Made by a program: the position numbers and the translations under genes. A stretch of DNA of 64,000 nucleotides from Campylobacter sp. MIT 99-7217. GTDB taxonomy: Bacteria; Campylobacterota; Campylobacteria; Campylobacterales; Campylobacteraceae. Below, piece after piece: positions 57,604 through 64,000 of the stretch (within the stretch, counting starts at the first letter, position 1; each line of letters starts with the position of its first letter). The stretch is taken from positions 1 through 64,000 of the forward strand of contig NZ_QHLJ01000002.1 in the NCBI RefSeq assembly GCF_006864365.1. The letters are read 5' to 3'. The notes beneath the pieces are model-generated. The model had not been told where the DNA came from. It did no database searches and saw only the letters and a list, made by a program, of their open reading frames with translations.

Positions 57604-58893
57604 CTATCCTTTAAATTTAGCTAGTTTTTCTTTAAATTTATCCTCGCTTATATCAAGGATTTTCGCAGCTTGTGAAATATCGCCTCCGCTTTGTTCTAAG
57701 GCCTGTTCAAAAAGCTCTTTTTCTAAATTTTTAATCTCCTTTTTCGTGCTTCTTGCCTCAATAAACAAATCCTGCCTTGAAATTTCAGCACCCTCACTCA
57801 AAATACAAGCCCTTTGCACGATAGAAATAAGCTCTCTAATGTTTCCTGGATAATCATACTCTAAAAGTGCGTTTTGAGCATCTTTACTAAGGCTCTTGCT
57901 TGGCAAATCATACTCCTTGCAAGTATCTTCTAAAACCTTATTCGCAATGCCTAAAATTTCTTCTTTTCTTTCTCTTAGTGGCGGAATTTGAATGGGAATC
58001 GTATTTAAACGATAATATAAATCGCTTCTAAATTCGCTTTTAGCAATTTTTTCTTCTATGTTGGCATTTGTTGCTGAAATGATCCTAACATCTATTTTTA
58101 TAGGTTTTGTGCTTCCAAGACGCGTGATTTCTTTTTCTTGCAAGGCTCTTAAAAGCTTGGCTTGAATTTCAAAAGGCATTTCGCCGATCTCATCTAAAAA
58201 AAGCGTGCCTTCATTTGCCATTTCAAAAAGTCCTATTTTAGCAGCATTTGCGTCTGTGAATGCTCCTTTTTCAAAGCCAAAAAGCTCGCTTTCTATGAGA
58301 TTGTTTGGAATGGCAGCCATATTGATAGCAACAAAGGGCTTATTTGCTCTCTTTGAGTTTTTGTGTATAAATTTAGAAAAAAGCTCTTTTCCCACACCAC
58401 TTTCGCCAAAAAACATAACAGAAGCATCAGTTTTTGCAGCTTTTGAGCTTAAATTTAGAGTTTTTTCAAGCTGGGCTGAGTTTGCAAAAAAATCACTTTG
58501 CTCGGTATTTTCTTTTTTCTTGTTCTTTTTTTCTGTGGTTTTATCGCGTATGATTTTAGCTCTTTTGATCGCTGTAACTAGGGTTTGTATATCAAAGGGC
58601 TTGGTTAAAAAGTCTTTCACGCCCAAACGCACAGCCTCAATGGCTCTATTTAAGGTAGCATTTCCTGTAATGATGATAAAATCATATTTGTTTTCGCAAG
58701 CTTTGACAAATTCTATGCCATCAAGTCCTGGCATATTGATATCAGTGATGATCAAATCCACGCTATTATCAAGCTTTTTGAGTGCTTCGGTGGCGGATTT
58801 ATAAGATTTGATATTAAATTCCTCAAATTCGCCTAGGGCGATTTCAAGTCCCTTACGCATATTAATATCATCTTCAACGATCACCAAATTCAT
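57604..58893 (-). CDS. flgR: Sigma54-dependent flagellar response regulator FlgR
   Basis: A 429-residue NtrC-type regulator. The receiver domain has phospho-acceptor Asp51 in IITDINMPG and Lys98 in LTKPF. A Lys/Glu-rich linker (~118-132) leads to the AAA+ domain with Walker A GESGVGKE (163-170), a sigma54-contact loop reading GAFTDA rather than GAFTGA, and LFLDEIGEM as Walker B. A short Fis-like C-terminus remains (GGDISQAAKILDIS). With its kinase FlgS it activates RpoN-dependent flagellar genes. The asd-flgR adjacency matches C. jejuni. Short A and T homopolymers (about 7 bases) occur in the gene, and A/T-tract phase variation of flgR is known in C. jejuni. Confidence 0.9.
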   Translation of the reverse strand: MNLVIVEDDINMRKGLEIALGEFEEFNIKSYKSATEALKKLDNSVDLIITDINMPGLDGIEFVKACENKYDFIIITGNATLNRAIEAVRLGVKDFLTKPFDIQTLVTAIKRAKIIRDKTTEKKNKKKENTEQSDFFANSAQLEKTLNLSSKAAKTDASVMFFGESGVGKELFSKFIHKNSKRANKPFVAINMAAIPNNLIESELFGFEKGAFTDANAAKIGLFEMANEGTLFLDEIGEMPFEIQAKLLRALQEKEITRLGSTKPIKIDVRIISATNANIEEKIAKSEFRSDLYYRLNTIPIQIPPLRERKEEILGIANKVLEDTCKEYDLPSKSLSKDAQNALLEYDYPGNIRELISIVQRACILSEGAEISRQDLFIEARSTKKEIKNLEKELFEQALEQSGGDISQAAKILDISEDKFKEKLAKFKG

Positions 58894-58920
58894 CTTTGCC
58901 CCTTAAAAATTTACCCTGAA

Positions 58921-58926
58921 ATCATA
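58921..58926 (-). promoter_or_regulatory. Candidate -10 box (TATGAT) for flgR
   Basis: On the minus strand TATGAT lies 28 bases upstream of the flgR ATG within an 82-base gap. It matches the sigma70 -10 at five of six positions. The same strand carries the upstream anchored-protein gene, so read-through is also possible. Confidence 0.4.
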
Positions 58927-58975
58927 GCATATTTTCATATGAATTTAAGAATTTGACTTAAACAATTCCCTCATT

Positions 58976-59410
58976 TTAGCCTTGTCTTATTTTTCTTTTA
59001 GCAAGTCCCATTTGTTCATAAGCATCGATTTCTTTTTTATAAGATGGATATCTTTTGCTTAATTCTCTATTTAAAAAAGCTATATTTTTAGCTTCAGAAT
59101 GAGAATTTGAAGAAACAGCTGTTACAAAATCAAGCTTTTTCTTTGCATCTTTACTGATACTTTTTGCATTTGTTCTTGAGCCTAATTTTTGCGTATTAAC
59201 AAAGGTTAAAATAAGATCATGAAGTTTATCATCACTTGCTGTTTGCGCCATAGATATAAGATCATCTAAGGATAAGCTCTTGTGTTCAGGCTTATGCTTT
59301 GTGCTATCTTGACTGGTTTGCGTTTGTTTTTTTAAGGTCAAAAATATAGCCACAGCAAAGCCAATAGCTAAAAGTACAACAAGTAAAATGACTATTCTTT
59401 CTATGCTCAT
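58976..59410 (-). CDS. Short membrane-anchored protein of unknown function
   Basis: A 144-residue protein with one N-terminal membrane helix (~6-26), a polar linker and a helical cytoplasmic or periplasmic domain from ~45. I recall a similar small conserved protein beside flgR in C. jejuni. No domain assigned. It starts 9 bp after the cytochrome c biogenesis gene and lies 82 bp before flgR. Confidence 0.7.
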   Translation of the reverse strand: MSIERIVILLVVLLAIGFAVAIFLTLKKQTQTSQDSTKHKPEHKSLSLDDLISMAQTASDDKLHDLILTFVNTQKLGSRTNAKSISKDAKKKLDFVTAVSSNSHSEAKNIAFLNRELSKRYPSYKKEIDAYEQMGLAKRKIRQG

Positions 59411-59419
59411 TCATATCCC

Positions 59420-62400
59420 TTATAATTTTTTAATAAATTGTTTTTTATAAGAACTTATAATACCTAAAATTAACATAAATAAAAAGCTATAATACGCAGA
59501 AGGAGGAATTTGTGCTGCCTCTCCTGCAGCGTAAGAATGAAGTCCCACTAAGAAATAATTAACTCCAAAATAAGTCATTATAATGCTCCAATACGCAAAC
59601 ATAGACCAAAGTGCAAAGCTGTATTGATTGTTAAATTTAGGAACTAAACGCATATGAAGCACAGCAGCATAAATTAATATACTGATCAAAGCCCAAGTTT
59701 CCTTAGAATCCCAGCTCCAATACCTACCCCAGCTTTCATTTGCCCAAATCGCACCTAGAAAATTGCCTATAGTAAGCAAGATCAAGCCCAAAATCATAGC
59801 CATTTCATTAATCCTACTTGCTTCTGTGATATTTCTTAAGATATTTTCATTGTGTTTGCCCTCTTTTTTCAAAAAGCACATTAAAATCAAAACAAAGATT
59901 CCAAGTAAGCAACAAAGCCCTAAAAATCCATAACTAGCAGTAATAACAGAAACATGGATACTTAGCCAATACGATTTTAAAACAGGAACTAAATTTGTAA
60001 TTTGCGGATCCATTTCCCCAAGATGTGCCACATGCAAAACAACGCCTGCTAGGATAGAGGTTAAGGCTAGAGCAATAGGGCTTTTTCTTGAAAAGAAAAT
60101 ACCACTCAAAGCCAAAGCCCAAGCGATATACACCATACTTTCATACGCATTACTCCAAGGTGCATGATCAGCTAAATAAGCTCTTAAGATAAGTCCTAGG
60201 GTATGGATAAGAAAGGCGATGATATTGCAAATATAAACAAGTTTAAAGATAAAATTGATCTTGATCTTTGTTTGTATCATCTTTGCCAAAATCAAGATCA
60301 AAAGCAAGGCTCCAGCTAAAAGATATAAAGGGGTAAGCTTTACAAAAATTTGAGCGTGATTGACAAAAACTTCAGTAGCGATTTTATTTTCACTTGGCAT
60401 AATGCTTGCACCCATTTTTTGCTGATAGAGTTTAAGAGCTTCTAAAGCCTTATTAGCCTCGGTGTAATCATTTGTATTTAAGGCTTTATCAAGATTGATA
60501 AAATAATTTCTAAGGAGCAAGGAGGCAAGAGGGTTTTTTTGCTCTTTATCTTCAAGTACTTCAAAAGGATTAAGCCAAGTGGTGTTGTTAGCATCTTCTT
60601 GAGGAAAGATCCTAAAAAGCTCGGTACTTAAAACAAGATTGACTATATTTGCTCTTTCATCAAGCTTGATAAGCTCTTTATCAAATACTCCTCTTGCATT
60701 AGGACTTTTTCTATTTGCATTTTCAACATATTTTGTAAGCTTATAACCTGTTTTTTCATCAAAAAAATCAAGTATGCTCACATACTTACTAGGATTTATC
60801 CCTAAAATTTTAGAAATCTCTTCATTTACACCCTTATTTCTTGGCATGATGATGATAGGCTCTTTACTCCAAGCTCTAAAATCAACAAGCATAGAAAGTA
60901 TCACACCACTTGCATCTTGTCCTTTATAGTTCGTATCTTTATATACTTTTTCTAAAATTTCCATAGCTAAAGTATCAAAAGGAACAATTCTTCCGTTTTT
61001 CTGCACAGCTAAAAAGGCAAATTGTTTGCTGTGTTCTTTGCTGATGAGAGGAAGTTGATTTTCCTCAGCTTGAACGCTTTGAAAATTATAAATCACACCT
61101 AAACAAAACAAAGCCACAGCTATATTTTTAAGACTATCACGGCTTACAAGTTTTGCTAAGATTCTAAAGCGAGAATTTGGATTTAAAAGACTAAGAAACA
61201 TTCCCAAACAAAGTAAAAAATAACCTATGTAAGTTGGGATTTTGCCCGGATCTTTATTGACAGAAAGTATAGTGCCTAGCTCATCTTGATCATAAGAGCT
61301 TTGATAAAGTCTAAAACCTCTATAATCAAGCACATTGTTCATAAATATCCTAAAATCAAATTCATTGTCATCATCTTTTACTATAACTTCGCTTGCATAA
61401 GATTGTGGAGACATAGAACCTGGATAACGATCAAGAATAAAGTCTTTAAGATAAAGAGAAAATGGTAAATTCATTGTTGAAGTACTCCAAGCAACAAAAA
61501 ATTTCTCCACTCCAAAGTCAAGGATCACCGGACTTGCTTCTTCAAAAACATATAAATTTTTCTTCACGCCCTTATACTCAAGCTCTAATTCTAAAGCATT
61601 TCTTGCATTTTGAGAAAGTTCTAAAGCTTGGTATTCTTTACTCATAGCAAAGTCTTTCATACTAAGCAAGAGACTATTTTTCCAGTTTTGTGGCTCTCCA
61701 AACAAGGAAATCAAACCTGTTCTAAAAAGCTCAAGCCAAGAGTTTTTAAACCAAAGCCAAAAGCTATCATCTTGTGGGCGATTTGCTCCTTTGATCTCTT
61801 CTTTTGCATGAAGTGAGACAAATTTAACAACAAAATTTATATTATCAAGGGTATAAAGTCTTTTTTCTTCGCTGTTTGCAACACTTTGTGCTTGAAGTTT
61901 TGAACTCGAGCCATCACTCATTTGCATAAAATTAAGATTTTCACTTGAGCTTAACTTCAAATTTTTATCAATTTTCACATAAGGGCTTGTAACCTCATCG
62001 TTTAAAAAGGCAAAATTTATACCAGCTACATTTTGAACTTCTCCTTCATTTAAAACAAGTTCTAAGGTTTGCCCTTGGTCATTTGAAAGCATTAAAGCAA
62101 GCAAGCCAGAAGCATTTTCATCTTCGCTAAAAACTTTTTTTGCATCAAGGAGTAAATTTTTATAACTAAGCTTAGCCTTTTGTCCATCTATATCTAAAAC
62201 AAGCTTCAAATCATTTGCAAAAGGCAAAAGTCCTATATCTTTCATCGCAGCTGTGCCGTAAGTTTGTCCCTCTTTAAAAGCTGACATTTTGATAAAAGAT
62301 TTAGAGCTTTCAATGATAGCATTTTCTTCGTTTTCTCTGATATGTAAATTTCCTTCAAAGCCCATATATCTAGTCATAGCAGCACCAAGTAAGATAAATA

Positions 62401-62656
62401 AAAATGAAAAATGAAAAAGAGCAAGAGGAAGTTTTTTAAGCATGAACATTTTATATCTAAACATTGCACAAGCAAGATTTAAACCTAAAAGTAGCTGTAT
62501 AAATCCAAACCACAGCGTGCCATAAATCATAGCCCAAGCAGTTGGTGTGCCATAAGCACTTTCAATAAAAGTTGCCAAGGCACAAAAAAGTGCAAAAAGT
62601 AAAAATAAAGCAATAGAAATTTTCAAATCGCCAAAATTTTGGATAATATTTTTCAT
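59420..62656 (-). CDS. ccsBA: Fused ResB-CcsA cytochrome c biogenesis protein (system II)
   Basis: A 1078-residue fusion. The N-terminal ResB-like part has membrane helices near 14, 50, 80 and ~505, with a large periplasmic domain between. The C-terminal CcsA-like part has the heme-handling string NESWGRYWSWDSKETWAL (WWD domain) and conserved His such as VVLHVAHLGEM and HAPWSNAYESM. The protein exports heme and attaches it to CxxCH apocytochromes in the periplasm. Fusion of both subunits is known in Campylobacter, Helicobacter and Wolinella. I choose the ATG at 62656, one codon after a TTG, because AGGGA is better spaced. Confidence 0.93.
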   Translation of the reverse strand: MKNIIQNFGDLKISIALFLLFALFCALATFIESAYGTPTAWAMIYGTLWFGFIQLLLGLNLACAMFRYKMFMLKKLPLALFHFSFLFILLGAAMTRYMGFEGNLHIRENEENAIIESSKSFIKMSAFKEGQTYGTAAMKDIGLLPFANDLKLVLDIDGQKAKLSYKNLLLDAKKVFSEDENASGLLALMLSNDQGQTLELVLNEGEVQNVAGINFAFLNDEVTSPYVKIDKNLKLSSSENLNFMQMSDGSSSKLQAQSVANSEEKRLYTLDNINFVVKFVSLHAKEEIKGANRPQDDSFWLWFKNSWLELFRTGLISLFGEPQNWKNSLLLSMKDFAMSKEYQALELSQNARNALELELEYKGVKKNLYVFEEASPVILDFGVEKFFVAWSTSTMNLPFSLYLKDFILDRYPGSMSPQSYASEVIVKDDDNEFDFRIFMNNVLDYRGFRLYQSSYDQDELGTILSVNKDPGKIPTYIGYFLLCLGMFLSLLNPNSRFRILAKLVSRDSLKNIAVALFCLGVIYNFQSVQAEENQLPLISKEHSKQFAFLAVQKNGRIVPFDTLAMEILEKVYKDTNYKGQDASGVILSMLVDFRAWSKEPIIIMPRNKGVNEEISKILGINPSKYVSILDFFDEKTGYKLTKYVENANRKSPNARGVFDKELIKLDERANIVNLVLSTELFRIFPQEDANNTTWLNPFEVLEDKEQKNPLASLLLRNYFINLDKALNTNDYTEANKALEALKLYQQKMGASIMPSENKIATEVFVNHAQIFVKLTPLYLLAGALLLILILAKMIQTKIKINFIFKLVYICNIIAFLIHTLGLILRAYLADHAPWSNAYESMVYIAWALALSGIFFSRKSPIALALTSILAGVVLHVAHLGEMDPQITNLVPVLKSYWLSIHVSVITASYGFLGLCCLLGIFVLILMCFLKKEGKHNENILRNITEASRINEMAMILGLILLTIGNFLGAIWANESWGRYWSWDSKETWALISILIYAAVLHMRLVPKFNNQYSFALWSMFAYWSIIMTYFGVNYFLVGLHSYAAGEAAQIPPSAYYSFLFMLILGIISSYKKQFIKKL

Positions 62657-62691
62657 CAAGTCCCTAGGTAGAATAAATTTTTTGTAAATTT

Positions 62692-62697
62692 ATTATA
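62692..62697 (-). promoter_or_regulatory. Candidate -10 box (TATAAT) for ccsBA
   Basis: On the minus strand a perfect TATAAT sits 36 bases upstream of the ccsBA start, in the short gap after livF. The surrounding sequence is AT-rich, so support is moderate. Confidence 0.45.
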
Positions 62698-62714
62698 TTA
62701 AAGTTAATCTAATA

Positions 62715-63410
62715 TTAAATTCCTAAGTATCTTTTGCGAATTTCATCATTTCCTATAAGCTCGCTTGCCACGCCTTGCATAACAAGCTTTCCATTTTCCA
62801 AAACATAGGCATAATCACTTATTTTAAGGGCTGAAAAGGCATTTTGTTCAACTAAAAGTATGGTAATGCCCTCTTCTTTTAGTCTCACAATGATATCAAA
62901 CACCTCTCCTACGATCTTTGGAGCAAGTCCTAAAGATGGTTCATCAAGCATTAAAAGCTTAGGCTCACTCATCAAAGCTCTTGAAATCGCAAGCATTTGA
63001 GCTTCTCCACCACTTAAATTTCCTGCTAAACTTTGTCTTTTAGCCTTAAGACGCGGAAAAAGCTTATACATCTGCTCTTTTAAATGCTCATAATTTTCTC
63101 CATTGTTAAAAGCTCCGATTTTTAAATTTTCTTCAACGCTAAGATTGATAAAAATTTTTCTACCCTCAGGAACTAAGGCTATGCCTTTTTGCACTAAGGC
63201 ATGTGTTGAATGTCTTTTTGTCTCATAGCCCAAAAAGCTAATTTCGCCCTTTTTTTTCACGCGGTTTAAAATAGCATTAAGAGTTGATGTTTTTCCAGCA
63301 CCATTTGAACCTATAAGTGTGATGATTTGCCCTGTTTTTATATCAAAACTTATGCCCTTTAAAGCTTCAATCAAGCCATAATAAACCTTTAAATCTTTAA
63401 CCACTAACAT
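62715..63410 (-). CDS. livF: Branched-chain amino-acid ABC transporter ATPase LivF
   Basis: A 231-residue ABC ATPase. Walker A is GSNGAGKTS (~34), signature LSGGEAQM, Walker B LLMLDEPSLGL, and the switch His is replaced by Gln (LLVEQNAFSA), a normal LivF feature. It pairs with LivG, encoded just upstream, on the LivHM permease. The start overlaps the livG stop by one base. Gene order matches the C. jejuni liv cluster. Confidence 0.93.
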   Translation of the reverse strand: MLVVKDLKVYYGLIEALKGISFDIKTGQIITLIGSNGAGKTSTLNAILNRVKKKGEISFLGYETKRHSTHALVQKGIALVPEGRKIFINLSVEENLKIGAFNNGENYEHLKEQMYKLFPRLKAKRQSLAGNLSGGEAQMLAISRALMSEPKLLMLDEPSLGLAPKIVGEVFDIIVRLKEEGITILLVEQNAFSALKISDYAYVLENGKLVMQGVASELIGNDEIRKRYLGI

Positions 63411-64000
63411 TATTTTTCTCCATGAAAATCGCCCAAATAAGCAGCAATAACTTCTTCGTTTTTTACCGCCTCTTCAATCTTACCCTCAAAAATCACCTTA
63501 CCATAATCAAGCACCAAAACCCTATCACAAAGCTTATGCACAAAATTCATATCATGTTCTATCAACAAAACGCTGATCTTATAATCCTTTCTTAGCTTTA
63601 AGATCAAATTTGCAAGCTCTAAGCTTTCAGCTGAGTTCATACCAGCAGCTGGCTCATCAAGCAAAAGTAAGCTAGGGTTTGTAGCCATTGCTCTTGCGAT
63701 TTCAACCTTTCTTTGCTGTCCATAGCTTAAGCTTGTTGCCTTTTCATGTGCAAGATCAGCAATTGAAAGCTCTTCTAAAAGTTCCAAGGCTTTTTTTCTA
63801 GCCTCTTTTTCGCTTTTACTAAAACGCCCCAAATGCAAAAAAGCTTCTAAAACATTGTATTTTATACTTTGATCAAAGCCTATAAGCACATTTTCAAGCA
63901 CGCTCATGCTTGAAAAAAGGCGTATATTTTGAAAGGTTCTTGCTATACCTAAATGAACGATTTTATGAGGCTTTAGCTCATTGATCAACTTATCTTTGAA
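63410..64000 (-). CDS. livG: Branched-chain amino-acid ABC transporter ATPase LivG (5' end outside window)
   Basis: The frame is open to base 64000, so the N-terminus with Walker A lies outside. Visible are GIARTFQNIRLFSSMSVLENV (Q-loop region, typical LivG), the signature LSYGQQRKVEIARAMA, Walker B LLLLDEPAAGMN and the switch His in LIEHDMNFV. The apparent TTG start at 63988 is internal. It energises import of leucine, isoleucine and valine with LivF, LivH and LivM. Confidence 0.93.
   Translation of the reverse strand, partial: FKDKLINELKPHKIVHLGIARTFQNIRLFSSMSVLENVLIGFDQSIKYNVLEAFLHLGRFSKSEKEARKKALELLEELSIADLAHEKATSLSYGQQRKVEIARAMATNPSLLLLDEPAAGMNSAESLELANLILKLRKDYKISVLLIEHDMNFVHKLCDRVLVLDYGKVIFEGKIEEAVKNEEVIAAYLGDFHGEK

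Overview
The window reads as chromosomal DNA of a Campylobacter species related to C. jejuni. It is AT-rich, coding is dense with many 1-8 bp gene overlaps, and most proteins match thermotolerant-Campylobacter families (HydA2, PerR, FlgR, the fused cytochrome c biogenesis protein, heptose capsule genes). Gene blocks that I associate with separate places in C. jejuni (capsule heptose genes; serC-xseA-ubiE-perR; hydA2-fabI-tpiA-pgk-gapA-nadD-rsfS; lnt-yajC-secDF-leuS-mfd; acpP-fabF-accA; asd-flgR; livFG) are joined here in another order. This suggests a different species or a strongly rearranged lineage. That is inference from memory of gene order, not a computed alignment. No insertion sequence, prophage, CRISPR array or rRNA was seen. 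One tRNA (Asn) is present.

Region 1 (1-12041, plus strand) is one flank of a capsule locus. It starts inside a large two-domain glycosyltransferase (GT2 plus GT8). Next come an FkbM-type methyltransferase switched by a poly-G tract (12 G here, which puts it out of frame) and a mosaic protein with an F5/8C-like domain, a fucosyltransferase-like domain and TPR-like repeats. Both large proteins end in a shared HLSYKLGEA-type tail. A nucleotide-sugar module follows: Fcl-like reductase, ColD-like 3-dehydratase (His in place of the PLP lysine), a GDP-heptose 4,6-dehydratase, then hddA-gmhA2-hddC. Together these predict GDP-D-glycero-D-manno-heptose converted to a GDP-3,6-dideoxy-heptose, a heptose version of the colitose route.

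Region 2 (12233-23508) is housekeeping: serC, xseA, ubiE, perR; then hydA2 (orphan hydrogenase small subunit), fabI, tpiA, pgk and gapA in one minus-strand run; nadD-rsfS opposite; and lnt convergent with rsfS. Region 3 (23481-36608) is a long plus-strand operon-like run: yajC-secD-secF, leuS, lptE, a probable degenerate GGDEF protein, folC, an M23 peptidase overlapping a bactofilin (cell-shape pair), mfd and a MagIII-like glycosylase.

Region 4 (36605-47424) holds envelope genes. A minus-strand trio encodes an LTA-synthase-like sulfatase-fold enzyme, a small membrane protein and a secreted BNR sialidase-like protein. Then come acpP-fabF-accA with two extra genes, and an MFS transporter followed by a second LTA-synthase-like enzyme. 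Region 5 (47525-52544) is a TonB receptor plus FecBCD-type ABC importer operon with a candidate Fur site upstream. Region 6 (52545-64000) has an unassigned pair of GATase-like-fold proteins, tRNA-Asn, a radical SAM protein, hemE, a YqhA-like membrane protein, asd, flgR, a short anchored protein, the fused ResB/CcsA cytochrome c biogenesis protein, livF, and livG cut by the window edge.
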